DNA of 64,000 nt. Source: Aliiroseovarius sp. S1123 (GTDB lineage: Bacteria > Pseudomonadota > Alphaproteobacteria > Rhodobacterales > Rhodobacteraceae). The notes beneath the pieces were generated by a model. That model worked only from the letters and a program-made list of their open reading frames with translations. It did no database searches and was not told where the DNA came from. Of this stretch, positions 46,745 to 56,408 are shown piece by piece (position 1 is the first letter of the stretch; every line of letters starts with the position of its first letter). The DNA is taken from contig NZ_JALKBE010000004.1 of the NCBI RefSeq assembly GCF_023015885.1, forward strand, positions 236,070-300,069, written 5' to 3'. The translations under genes and the position numbers were made by a program.

Positions 46745-47736
46745 TCACACCGTATCGCTGTCGAGATAGCTGAGATACCATTGGCCCTGCTGGTCGGCAG
46801 GCGCGGCCAGGCCAGACTTTGGTCTGCTGCCGAACCAGATGTGGATAGGGCGCAGACGTTCCGGCAGGGGTATGAAACCCGCCTTGCGCAAGGTGCTGTA
46901 GTTCGGAGACCATGGAAACGACCAAGCCAGCGCCAGCTCGACACCTCGCGACGCAAGGCGTCCCAATTCGGACATCACCAGTGGTTCGAGAGACGATCCA
47001 CCCAACGCCTCCATCACATAGGCAATCCGTCCCCCATGCTTTTTCGCCTCCCGTGTGGCAACAATGGACGGCGCAGTTTGATCGGGAGACGCCACGACCC
47101 GATATTGCTCGGCTTGTGGGGCATTGAAGAGGCGATGGTTCAGAAATGCTCGGTCACGAACTGTGCCCACACCAACAGTCGGTGCAACGGAGTGCCAAAG
47201 GGCATCGCCCCACTCACCAACCTCGGCGATAGAAGACAAGTTCTGGTCACGCGCGCGGGTCAGCGGGAAGTCGAGTGGCAGGCGGAATTTACGGCAGAAA
47301 AAACCAGCGCGTAGCGGCTTGATCAAAAAAGGGACCTGCCCGTGGCTGTGCCATCCAAGCTTGCCAAACCAGGCCGGTGCGGCATTGTCATTTGGAAACC
47401 CCCAGACGAGGTCACCCCCTGAACTGGTGGCATGCGTGTCATAGGCCCGGGCCAGTTGAGTGAATATCCCTTTGCCGCGCATGCTCTCCGACACGAAGGA
47501 ATCCACCGCCTGAAATGCGATACCGGTTTCCGACCCAAACTGCATGCGGGATTGAATGTACCCCGAAATCCCGACGATCTGACCATTATGTCGTGCGACG
47601 GCAAAAGGAGCTGGGTTATTGCCAAATGCCCACTCAACCGCGAACCGGCCTGCTTTTCCGCGTTCCATGCCTGACGCCAGATATGCGTCCATCAACTCGT
47701 CGCTCAGCGGCTCGATGGAGATGATCGGATCGGTCA

Positions 47737-47737
<1 letters not shown>
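46745..47737 (-). CDS. GNAT-fold acetyltransferase-like protein
   Basis: 330 residues from ATG 47737, whose codon touches the upstream deacetylase stop (TGATG); the longer frame lies inside that gene. A GNAT core occupies the first 150 residues: 'FAVARHNGQIVGISGYIQS', then 'AVDSFVSESMRGKGIFTQLARAY', the acetyl-CoA loop R-x-x-G-[IK]-x. The C-terminal half ('LRAGFFCRKFRLPLDF', 'LRKAGFIPLPERLRPIHIWF') is like the paired-domain proteins found in EPS clusters. The substrate is unknown and a sugar amine is possible. Confidence 0.75.
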
Positions 47738-48681
<944 letters not shown>

Positions 48682-48990
48682 TCGAGTATTATTCCCGTCA
48701 GATTTTTGATTATCTCGGCTATTAAAAGGCCGCAACGACGACCTATCATGATTGTGCCACGTTTGTGCACGACTTCCAGCCTGGGTTCCAGTCTTCGAAG
48801 TCACCTTCTTAGCGGTCATTGGGATTCTGCGTGGCAGAAGTGAAGACCCACAGCTAGGGGAACGTCGCCCGGCACGCCTGGATCAAATTCTGGTTCTTGG
48901 ATATTCATTGCGAAGCGAATGGAATCAGTACACGCGAAGCTGTCCGCCACTCCACCAGCCATTTTGGTGACGTAGTGTTGACGTAAACGC
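48682..48990. other. Non-coding stretch before the terminator hairpin and tRNA fragment
   Basis: No supported gene. It would hold the promoter of the deacetylase unit (minus strand). Short frames here have no recognisable motifs. Confidence 0.4.
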
Positions 48991-49033
48991 AAAAGCTTAA
49001 TTCCCCAGTGTTTTACTGGGGAATTAAGCTTTT
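48991..49033 (-). terminator. Strong hairpin, probably the original tRNA-fMet terminator
   Basis: Two perfectly complementary 19-base arms (48991-49009 and 49015-49033) enclose a 5-base loop, with T/A runs on both sides. It lies 12 bases beyond the tRNA fragment at 49045, where the tRNA terminator would sit before island insertion. It can act in both directions. Confidence 0.75.
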
Positions 49034-49044
49034 GATATTATTCG

Positions 49045-49095
49045 GTTTTTTGGTTGCGGGAGTAGGATTTGAACCTACGACCTTCAGGTTATGAG
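49045..49095 (-). repeat. Distal attachment site: displaced 3' end of tRNA-fMet
   Basis: 51 bases identical to 62082-62132. They cover the 3' half of the initiator tRNA from the anticodon region to CCA (complement), plus the six T's beyond it. One base later (49096) the match breaks, then four more bases agree. The 5' half of the tRNA is absent, so this is an inert fragment left by site-specific integration. Offset to the other copy is 13,037 bp. Confidence 0.93.
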
Positions 49096-49145
49096 ACTGA
49101 ATTAATTTTGCGTATCTCATTGTTATTATTATATTTAATAAATTT

Positions 49146-49165
49146 ATGTGCCGTATATGTGCCGT
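49146..49165 (+). repeat. Candidate integrase arm-type sites, distal end
   Basis: Two copies of ATGTGCCGT (49146-49154 and 49157-49165), 11 bases apart, 50 bases inside the distal attachment repeat. The same ATGTGCC core occurs three times near the integrase end (61919-61948). Confidence 0.55.
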
Positions 49166-49611
49166 GCAATGCAATACGAACTAAGTAACCGCAGAAAGCA
49201 ATCAGGCGCTCAATTCCGGAAGGCAGCGGGCCACCGCAGAATAGGCACCAAACTGACAACCGCCTCACAAATCTTTGCTTTTGACCTCTGTCTCGCGCTA
49301 GCAGGCCAAGAATGCGCCCTTCCAGGCTACTGACCTCCACCGGAGATTCAATTCGGCGGCAGCCTGCTTCGAGCCTAGGTTTGATATTGGATTGCACTGC
49401 AGTATCTTTTGTCAAGGGACGGAGAAGCAGACCTCCGTTACGCAATGCCTTCCCTTTCACTTGTTCGCACAGGCCCGGCCGATCTAGTCGATCACAAACT
49501 AACTATCGATTGGATCAGCCCGAAAAGAGCGGGTATGCGAGTTTGAAAGCACGGGGCCACAATTGACGCCTTGTCACCCCTCCCCAATGGCCCACCGACT
49601 CGAACCGCCGA
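49166..49611. other. Non-coding end region of the island
   Basis: About 450 bases without a credible gene. The open frame on the minus strand here has no recognisable motif and runs into the attachment repeat. It may hold remnants of older insertions. Confidence 0.4.
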
Positions 49612-49671
49612 TAACGTGCGTCCCTAAAGGTTTCGGTAACGTGCGTCCCTTAACGTATCAACTAACGTGCG
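49612..49671 (+). repeat. Short direct repeats after the NusG-like gene
   Basis: TAACGTGCGTCCCT occurs at 49612-49625 and 49637-49650, and a shortened TAACGTGCG at 49663-49671. They lie just beyond the stop codon of the minus-strand NusG-like gene. Their role is unknown; protein-binding sites or the scar of an insertion are possible. Confidence 0.5.
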
Positions 49672-49688
49672 ATCTTCAGACCACCCAC

Positions 49689-50201
49689 CTAGGCGCTTCT
49701 TAGCTGCATCGCTGATGCAGTCATGCGCAGCGTGCTGCCCATCATATCCATCAAGATCCAAGCTCTTTGATCTGGTTCGATGGTTTCAATCGATGCCACG
49801 AAATCAGCAAAGGGACCCGACGTGAACCGCACCTTGCTGCCAGGTGTGAGATCCAGCTCAGGGTAAATGACGTCATCGTCACCGCATCGAGACTTCAACC
49901 CAGTGATCAGAGAATTCGGAACCTGCTCAGGTTCCCCACTCCGAAAACTCACCAATCGGTTTACGCCGTAGGTGCTGTTGATGGATCTCCAAGGAGACAA
50001 ATCCTTCTCGAAACCCACAAAAATATACCCTGGGAAAAGAAGCTGTTTGGCCCCTACAAATCGATCGGACTGGCGCCGGGTAATTCTCTCCATCGGCGCG
50101 AAGACATTAAACCCCTGCCGTTGCAGATTGCGCTTGGCAACATTCTGACAATTCGGTTTGATCTGGGCTAGAAACCAGCTTTGAGGAGTCACGTTTGCCA
50201 T
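49689..50201 (-). CDS. NusG-like specialised antiterminator, island copy
   Basis: 170 residues. The NGN domain reads 'SWFLAQIKPNCQNVAKRNLQRQGFNVFAP', 'KQLLFPGYIFVGFE', 'PWRSINSTYGVNRLVSF', and the KOW-like region reads 'PGSKVRFTSGPFADFVASIETIEPDQRAWILMDMMG'. It is clearly related to the protein at 42259-42771 but strongly diverged. It overlaps the transferase gene by 13 bases as last gene of the export unit. A dedicated factor for this or the neighbouring EPS operon is likely. Confidence 0.88.
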   Translation of the reverse strand: MANVTPQSWFLAQIKPNCQNVAKRNLQRQGFNVFAPMERITRRQSDRFVGAKQLLFPGYIFVGFEKDLSPWRSINSTYGVNRLVSFRSGEPEQVPNSLITGLKSRCGDDDVIYPELDLTPGSKVRFTSGPFADFVASIETIEPDQRAWILMDMMGSTLRMTASAMQLRSA

Positions 50202-51346
50202 TTAGACGAATCCCCCCCCCGAAGTCGTGGCGCTTTGGTACCCGCTCCACTTTGCCAATTTTCGATTGAAATGACCCGGCGCCTCTTCACGTTCGAGAAG
50301 ATACTTATTCCGAGAAAGTAGGTGCCCGCAAAGAGAATGAGATAGGCCAGCACAGCAATAAATGCCATGCGGGCATCATTCCATAGTACAACACCGGTCA
50401 GTACGGGCGCTGCAGCGAAGGGGAGAATTATAAGCGTTGCGAGCGGGTTGGAGAGCTGGCGCCGCTGTTTTCCCAGCAAGGAAATCTCCAATGCGCGCAT
50501 GACAAGCTGGTGCATGTGTAACCGGTCTGGCAGCCCTGCAGCCTTCCCCGTTTTACGGCGACGATAGATTGCCAGAAACGTATCCATAATTGGCCAGAAC
50601 AGGATCAGCACCAGTGACCAAGGGGTTAAATCCTGAGTGGAGTTCGATAGGAGAATAGCAAACCAGCTTAATAGAAACCCGGTGCAATACGCCCCTGCGT
50701 CTCCAAGAAACACGCGACCATGCGGGAAGTTCAGAACCAGAAAACCCGCAATAGATGCGGTTAAGGCATATGCGAAATACTGAACATCGTGAACGCCTGC
50801 CTGCGTAGCGACGGCAGCTAAACCGAGTCCGGACAGGATGGATATGCTGCCGGCCAATCCGTTCAAGCCATCAATCAGGTTGAACGCGTTTGCAATGGTT
50901 GCGCATATCAAAATCGTAGATGTGATAGCGACAGGGGTATAGATAAAGGCCTCATCAACTACCGGCATATCAATGCGATCCAACCAGGCCTGGAGCAAAG
51001 CAACAGCAAGACCCGCCGAAATTAAGGCAGCCAACAGCCGCCAACCGGGGGAGACACCAAAGCCAAGATCTTCAAGAAAACCCGCAATGAAAAGAGGAAG
51101 CGCCGCAGTACCTAGTAGCAACAAGGTGGCCTTGGCTTCGCCTTGCACCAGAAACACTGTCATCAAAAAACCAACCAAAATAGATAGGCCTGCGATGCGT
51201 GGGGTCGGTGTGGTATGGGCGCTTTGAACAGCGCGCTCCAAGCCCTGTCGGACGGCAAGCTGTATGTGAGAGGCGCGGGTGACCCAGATTAGAAAGCTCA
51301 CAATTACAGAGCTAAAGAACACCAATACCCAATGCGTCAAATCCAC
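50189..51346 (-). CDS. Polyprenyl-phosphate sugar-1-phosphate transferase, WecA/MraY family
   Basis: 385 residues with about ten to eleven membrane helices. Family motifs are 'TPTPRIAGLSILVGF', 'NAFNLIDGLNGLAGSISI' (D-G-x-[ND]-G-L), 'NFPHGRVFLGDAGAYCTGF' (G-D-x-G) and 'GLPDRLHMHQLVMR' (H-x-H near the C-terminus). Such enzymes load the first sugar phosphate, often GlcNAc-1-P, on undecaprenyl phosphate. It is the only initiating transferase seen in the window, so the chromosomal repeat-unit pathway may depend on it. Confidence 0.9.
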   Translation of the reverse strand: MDLTHWVLVFFSSVIVSFLIWVTRASHIQLAVRQGLERAVQSAHTTPTPRIAGLSILVGFLMTVFLVQGEAKATLLLLGTAALPLFIAGFLEDLGFGVSPGWRLLAALISAGLAVALLQAWLDRIDMPVVDEAFIYTPVAITSTILICATIANAFNLIDGLNGLAGSISILSGLGLAAVATQAGVHDVQYFAYALTASIAGFLVLNFPHGRVFLGDAGAYCTGFLLSWFAILLSNSTQDLTPWSLVLILFWPIMDTFLAIYRRRKTGKAAGLPDRLHMHQLVMRALEISLLGKQRRQLSNPLATLIILPFAAAPVLTGVVLWNDARMAFIAVLAYLILFAGTYFLGISIFSNVKRRRVISIENWQSGAGTKAPRLRGGDSSKWQT

Positions 51347-51580
51347 GAAATATCTCCCAGCGCAATACTGTAAATTCGTTAATAAAAGATTAAATACTCA
51401 CACTCTACCTTACGTTTAACTACTGGTCTCAATATGAGATTGCAATAGCAATCCCCTCCTGCCCGGATCGATTAGACACCTGCATCCGATCGGACACATT
51501 AATCTAAATTAATGTATTATTACAAAAGTTGAGGAGGCCATCATGTGTCTTGAAAACGAAATTCGGAGACCCTGAAGAGA
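51347..51580. other. AT-rich intergenic stretch between wzc and the transferase gene
   Basis: 234 bases, distinctly AT-rich. They probably contain a separate promoter for the transferase/NusG-like pair. No terminator-like hairpin with a T-run was found. Confidence 0.4.
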
Positions 51581-53758
51581 TTAATCTCTCCTATTTTCGT
51601 ACGCATACCGATAGTTGTAGCTGTAGGAGCTGTGCTGATTCCGTGAAACGTAACCGTTTAAGATTGCACCCGAAATCTTGTGACCCGCCACCTCAACGCT
51701 ACGTTGAAGTGCCATCACTTCTTCGGCCTGTGTCTCTTCGTGTCTAAGGACAACCAAAGTGGTTCCCACTGCCCCGGAAACAACCAACGGATCTGTTACC
51801 GCCAGAACTGGGGGGCAGTCGAACAGGATAAGATCAAACGACTTATCTAATTCCTCAACAAGAGAGGCCAAGGTATTGCGCATAAGAAGCTCAGATGGAT
51901 TAGGCGGGTATTGGCCGGATGGAATGAACGCCAATCCATCGACGGGTCCATCAACCTGAACATCCTTGACCGAAACCTCACCAGCCAACAGCTCGGCGAA
52001 ACCTGGCGTGTTTTTGTCGACAGAGAAATACTTGCGTAGCGTTCCCCGACGCATATCAGCATCAATTAGGCATACTTTCTGTCCAGCCTGGGCCGCTACA
52101 ATGGCCAAATTCACACTGCTGAAAGACTTGCCTGCCTCCGGTGCAGCACTAGTTATAGCTATCGCTTTAGAGGGGGCGTCCAGCATGCCGAAATGCAAGC
52201 TTGTTCTCAGGCTGCGAAAGCCCTCCACAGCCAGATCCGTCGGGTTAGTCAACGCTAGAATTGGCCAGCTATTTTTGCGCTTTCCTCGGTTTTCCTCGTC
52301 CGTGTGATTGATGGTTGCGAAGACAGGGATACCCAGCTGCTCGATTTCGTCTGAGCCACGAATGCCGCGCTTTGTCATTTCCCGAAGCAACACGACGGCG
52401 ATGCCGACGATCAGCCCCAACATAAGGCCAAGCGCCACAATCAGGGATTTACGTGGGGCAATTGGATTTAGAGCAGATTGAGCGTTATCGATAATACGAA
52501 CGTTGCCAATGTTACTTGCCTTCAAGACACTGAGCTCCTGCGCACGGCTTAGCAGTTGAATGTAGGCTTCCTGCGCCATTTCCAGTTCGCGCGTCAAGTT
52601 GATGACTTCGCGTTGCGTGCGTGGCAGTCCGCCAATCTCACCTCGGAGAGTTTGCAGGCGTTCTTCCAAGATTTGGCGATTGTCGAGAAGTTGGCGATAC
52701 GCTGGGTGATTGGGAGTATATCGATCAGAGATCTCCTCTTCCCGGATTGCCAAGTCGGTCAATTGACTTTCAAGCTGGCTGATCTGGGACAGAAGGCCTT
52801 GAGTTTCAAAGCTCATATCAACGGATTTCTGCTCTTCGCGATATGTGTTCAAAGCAGTCTCCGCCGCTTTCACCTGTGCCTCTGCACTTGGAATTTGCCC
52901 TTCTACAAATTCCAAGCTGCTTTCTGCCTCAGCGGCACTTCGTGAGATATTCTGGCGAAGATAGGCGCGCGTAACGGCATCCAGAACTTTTTGGGCGTCC
53001 TGCCGATTATTGGCTTCAAGGCGCACTTCGAGGATGCCCGATTGGCGCCCACGTTCAGAAACGGAGAGCGAGCCTCGCAACCTTGAGATTGCGGCTGCCT
53101 CACTCAAATGAGTGACAATGAACTCGCGTCCAATTGCACCAGTCAGTTCTCCAACGCGAATGGCAAAACCAATATCCGGCAGGCTTTGTGTTTGGCCGAC
53201 GACACCTGTCTCAATCACTCCATTCGGCAATTCGATGCTGAAACTGTCTTCTCCGAGTTTCTCTACGACAATCGGCTGACCCAGCCAGTGTGGTGAAACC
53301 TCCAAAAGATCGAGCCTGATTTGTTCATTGCTGCGTGCAAAGGGCTTCAGGGCATCTATTCCAGGCAGTGGAATGTTGTACTTGGTTAGCGCGTAGCCAA
53401 TCAAAGGAGCCATGCGGGGCTCAGCCACCCAGTCAAGATGAAGTTCGGCCACCGCGCGACCCAGCACAAGCCGCGATCGCATGATTTCCATTTCGGTCAC
53501 ACTACGCGGCGTATCCGCCACTAGATCGCTCAGTCCTGTCGGCAACGACATCTGACCGGCACGATCTTCCAGCTGCATAAGCGCATCGGCACGATAGGTT
53601 GGGGGAATAGTGATCGCCGCAAAAACACTGATGGTCACCGCAATAGTGGCGAATAGAGCAATCAACCATTTTCCTGACCAGATGGTTCTGACAAGTTGCA
53701 GGAGATCAATCTCATCGTCGTCAATAGGCTGCACTTTTGCGATAGACTCTTGCATCAT
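51581..53758 (-). CDS. wzc: Polysaccharide co-polymerase with tyrosine autokinase domain
   Basis: 725 residues. A Wzz domain with membrane helices near residues 33-52 ('LIALFATIAVTISVFAAITI') and 430-450 ('LIVALGLMLGLIVGIAVVLL') flanks a coiled-coil periplasmic part. The cytoplasmic BY-kinase has Walker A 'TSAAPEAGKSFSSVNLAIV', Walker A' 'VCLIDADMRRGTL' and Walker B 'LILFDCPPVLAV'. The C-terminal Tyr cluster is 'SSYSYNYRYAYENRRD'. It controls chain length and export together with Wza, and is dephosphorylated by Wzb. It overlaps wzb by four bases. Confidence 0.95.
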   Translation of the reverse strand: MMQESIAKVQPIDDDEIDLLQLVRTIWSGKWLIALFATIAVTISVFAAITIPPTYRADALMQLEDRAGQMSLPTGLSDLVADTPRSVTEMEIMRSRLVLGRAVAELHLDWVAEPRMAPLIGYALTKYNIPLPGIDALKPFARSNEQIRLDLLEVSPHWLGQPIVVEKLGEDSFSIELPNGVIETGVVGQTQSLPDIGFAIRVGELTGAIGREFIVTHLSEAAAISRLRGSLSVSERGRQSGILEVRLEANNRQDAQKVLDAVTRAYLRQNISRSAAEAESSLEFVEGQIPSAEAQVKAAETALNTYREEQKSVDMSFETQGLLSQISQLESQLTDLAIREEEISDRYTPNHPAYRQLLDNRQILEERLQTLRGEIGGLPRTQREVINLTRELEMAQEAYIQLLSRAQELSVLKASNIGNVRIIDNAQSALNPIAPRKSLIVALGLMLGLIVGIAVVLLREMTKRGIRGSDEIEQLGIPVFATINHTDEENRGKRKNSWPILALTNPTDLAVEGFRSLRTSLHFGMLDAPSKAIAITSAAPEAGKSFSSVNLAIVAAQAGQKVCLIDADMRRGTLRKYFSVDKNTPGFAELLAGEVSVKDVQVDGPVDGLAFIPSGQYPPNPSELLMRNTLASLVEELDKSFDLILFDCPPVLAVTDPLVVSGAVGTTLVVLRHEETQAEEVMALQRSVEVAGHKISGAILNGYVSRNQHSSYSYNYRYAYENRRD

Positions 53759-54207
53759 TCACCTTTGCCTTTTCCACCCGACAGCTTTTCAATCCAGCTT
53801 TTCGATGCCTGATCAATCAGCTCAAATACATGTTCGTGGAACTCTCGTGACCTTTGGTAGGGGTCAGGAATGCCTTTTCTCTCACCCCATTGATCGAGCA
53901 GCATGACCCGTCCAGACAGATGGGGGAATTTGGTTGTAACTTCACGTTTATGTCCCGGCTCCAAAACCAAAACCAAATCACTTTGCTCAATCAACTCTTG
54001 TGATAGTTGTCGTGCTGAATGCCCTGCAAGACACACACCGTGATCATGTGCAACCGAAGCCGTTGTTTCATCGGCAGGTTTCCCAACCAGTGCTCCAATT
54101 CCGGCTGAGCTTACATTTAAGTCTGGTAACCCCTTGCGAAGGAGGCGCTCCGCCAAAGGGGAGCGACAAACATTTCCCACACAGAGGACGAGGATCCTGT
54201 CAAACAC
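53755..54207 (-). CDS. wzb: Low-molecular-weight protein tyrosine phosphatase
   Basis: 150 residues. The P-loop is 'VLCVGNVCRSPLAE' (C-x5-R-S) at residues 8-20 and the general acid is in 'GIPDPYQRS' (D-P-Y). Its position between wza and wzc identifies the Wzb role, removing phosphates from the Wzc tyrosine cluster. Confidence 0.95.
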   Translation of the reverse strand: MFDRILVLCVGNVCRSPLAERLLRKGLPDLNVSSAGIGALVGKPADETTASVAHDHGVCLAGHSARQLSQELIEQSDLVLVLEPGHKREVTTKFPHLSGRVMLLDQWGERKGIPDPYQRSREFHEHVFELIDQASKSWIEKLSGGKGKGE

Positions 54208-54219
54208 GTCTTATTCCCG

Positions 54220-55281
54220 TCACTTAGCGATCTCATCCACTGCTGTCGCAGCGTTTACGGTGGGCAACAAGCTGGAGATTGTATCGTTCCAACGCTGCAG
54301 AGGGGAGCGAGTTACGTAAACTACATCGAATGGCTCAAGCGTGAAGCGTGTCCCAAGCAGCCATCCTTCCGGAGAGTTGGTCTGCAACTGGTAAACGACA
54401 GTTGTGCCGTTCACTTTCCGGAAAACAAACACCCCCCTTGCATCTGCACGCACCTGGTTGATTCCACCTTGTCGCGTGAGGGCTTGTGTCAAAGTGACAG
54501 GCTCAATCGATAGATCGATCGGTGACGGTCTAGTCACTTCGCCAAGAACGAAGGCTTCGGCGGTCTGGCGGCGTGGCACATTCACGATATCTCCATTGCG
54601 GAGGATCGGATTATTTCCGCGCATGTTGCGCTTTAGGAAACCTTCCAGATCCACACGATAGCTGCGCCCGTTTCGTTGTAGGGTGATGCGGGATTGATCT
54701 CCAGTCTCACGCAAGCCGCCCGCAGCATTGACCGCTTCAAGCAATGTCAGAGGAACAGTTGTCAAAGCCTGGCGGTTTGGTGACCTTACTTCTCCGGCAA
54801 TGGTTGTGCTCTGCGAATTGAAAGCAGCGATCCGAACCTCGACTTGCGGATCCGGAATGTAGTTCGCGAGCTTCAGCGACAGTTCACCACGAATGTCCTG
54901 CACCGAGCGGCCTTTTGCGTGAATTTGTCCAACATAAGGATAGAAGAAGGTTCCGTCAGCCTGCACGCTGAATCCGGTGTCGGCGACGTTAAACTGAGGC
55001 CTTGCCGGTGAAGTGAGTTCCGGATGGTCAAATACGATGATGTTAAGAATGTCGCCAACACCAACCTTGTATTCCCAATCGGGTTGGTAGGGCAGGCTCG
55101 TCCGAACCGTCTGTACAATCGGGCTAGCAAAATTTGAAATGTTGGAGGCACTGAGACGAACGACCGACACCTTGTCATCAAGAGTGGCCTGCTTTTCCTC
55201 TGTCACAGGAAATGTTGTGAACCCATCGGAGCAAGACATCAGAAAAAATGCCGTGCAGATCGAAAAAGCTAACTGTTTCAT
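54220..55281 (-). CDS. wza: Polysaccharide export outer-membrane lipoprotein
   Basis: 353 residues from ATG 55281. The signal 'FSICTAFFLMSC' ends in a lipobox cysteine. A polysaccharide-export domain follows ('KVGVGDILNIIVFDHPELTS', then 'DGTFFYPYVGQIHAKGRSVQDI') and two SLBB-type repeats ('VAGEVRSPNRQALTTVPLTLLEAVNAAGGL'-like and 'LGEVTRPSPIDL'). The C-terminus ends with 'PFDVVYVTRSPLQRWNDTISSLLP', typical of Wza-type channels. It starts the wza-wzb-wzc unit. A longer in-frame start at 55320 lacks a usable signal peptide. Confidence 0.95.
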   Translation of the reverse strand: MKQLAFSICTAFFLMSCSDGFTTFPVTEEKQATLDDKVSVVRLSASNISNFASPIVQTVRTSLPYQPDWEYKVGVGDILNIIVFDHPELTSPARPQFNVADTGFSVQADGTFFYPYVGQIHAKGRSVQDIRGELSLKLANYIPDPQVEVRIAAFNSQSTTIAGEVRSPNRQALTTVPLTLLEAVNAAGGLRETGDQSRITLQRNGRSYRVDLEGFLKRNMRGNNPILRNGDIVNVPRRQTAEAFVLGEVTRPSPIDLSIEPVTLTQALTRQGGINQVRADARGVFVFRKVNGTTVVYQLQTNSPEGWLLGTRFTLEPFDVVYVTRSPLQRWNDTISSLLPTVNAATAVDEIAK

Positions 55282-55503
55282 GCTCACCACCTCAAGTTTC
55301 CCACCCCCTACACTACGCAACTAGCCTATTCAATCTAAAGTTACCCCACGTGCTCTCAAACGATTTCCAACTTTTTATGTGACATTACAGCTTTTCTACC
55401 GCTCTGCGCCAAGCCTTGAGGGCATTGCAGCCGGCGGCTGATCAGCCACCAATTGAAAGAGCTGGAATGAAAGCTAAAGCACTGTTTCTGCAGGGAGTGC
55501 GAC

Positions 55504-56028
55504 TTATGAACCGTCCTGTTCAGTTTGGCTGCTATCGCCCTCATTCTGCTCCTCCGGTTCGGGAAATGTATGTCGTACAACGATTGCTAATCCAGCTTCA
55601 GTCGTTTCGCCGAGACTAATTTCTCGGGCAATGATGCTGGGATTTAGCAAATTTGCCGCAGCCCCCTCCAACTTCTGTGTCCGGATGCAGTTTTCCGCCC
55701 AGGTGCAGATGTCCACTAAATCCGCACGACGGCTCTTCCAATTCTCCCAGGTTTGTCGGGAGATGTTTAGAAAAAGGCATAGCCCGGTGACGGTCATGGC
55801 GCGCATTTTGGGAACGCTAATCAATTCGATATTGCCGCCTTCTCCCTTCATCGGCCGGACGTCATGAAGCGGATTTTCGAAAGCCCAACTGAAGTATTCC
55901 AATACACATTCTTGCAGCTCTTCAGCTGTCTCGAACATTGGCTTCGGCCCAGCACTGGAGCGCGCCTCCCACAGTCTATTGCCAGGGAGGAATTTTCCCG
56001 TGACTTTGTCTCTGTCAAGCTCAGACAT
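55504..56028 (-). CDS. Phage terminase small-subunit-like DNA-packaging protein
   Basis: 174 residues. 'GKFLPGNRLWEARSSAGPKP' at the start resembles small terminases of the DNA-packaging type. 'ECVLEYFSWAFENPLHDV' and 'VPKMRAMTVTGLCLFLNISRQTWENWKSR' (an HTH that reads as a packaging-site binder) complete the pattern. No large terminase, portal or capsid gene is near it. In phage satellites a lone TerS redirects a helper phage's packaging motor to the satellite genome, and the context supports that role here. The call is by pattern, without alignment. Confidence 0.7.
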   Translation of the reverse strand: MSELDRDKVTGKFLPGNRLWEARSSAGPKPMFETAEELQECVLEYFSWAFENPLHDVRPMKGEGGNIELISVPKMRAMTVTGLCLFLNISRQTWENWKSRRADLVDICTWAENCIRTQKLEGAAANLLNPSIIAREISLGETTEAGLAIVVRHTFPEPEEQNEGDSSQTEQDGS

Positions 56029-56112
56029 TGTTCAGGGTCTCCAAGAGTTATAGCGACACTCATTAAACATAGTACGGGACAGAAGAGGTGTTTATGGTCT
56101 CTGGCTTTGCCC

Positions 56113-56403
56113 TCACGCACTCTTCCTGAACAGTTTGATCTCAGCGCCGAGAAGGCTGAGTTCTGAGATGAGGTTGCCAAGCTTCCCGATACTGTCTCCG
56201 TCGAGATTGTCTGTCAGTCCTTCGAATGCACCGAGATCATCGCTGATCTGCATGATCCGCTCGCCTAAGACCGCATTCGAAAACAGGCCATAGGTTTCTG
56301 GACCATGGCGATGGGCGGCAGTCGCAACTGATTTCATAACGCATGCCAGGCTTTCGAGAAGCTCCGGATCGACCGGGCATTGCATGGGCCAATCTTTACT
56401 CAT
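56113..56403 (-). CDS. Small hypothetical island protein
   Basis: 96 residues from ATG 56403, with AAGGAG eight bases upstream; GTG 56412 is an alternative. Mostly helical ('PELLESLACVMKSVATAAHRHG', 'LGERIMQISDDLG'). No known domain was recognised. It lies between the primase and the terminase-like gene, where satellites often keep small regulators of helper-phage assembly, but that role is not shown. Confidence 0.5.
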   Translation of the reverse strand: MSKDWPMQCPVDPELLESLACVMKSVATAAHRHGPETYGLFSNAVLGERIMQISDDLGAFEGLTDNLDGDSIGKLGNLISELSLLGAEIKLFRKSA

Positions 56404-56408
56404 GGCTT

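Noticed and set aside
49089..49460. 123-codon minus-strand frame at the island end
   Set aside because: No motif, and it runs into the attachment repeat; it looks accidental.
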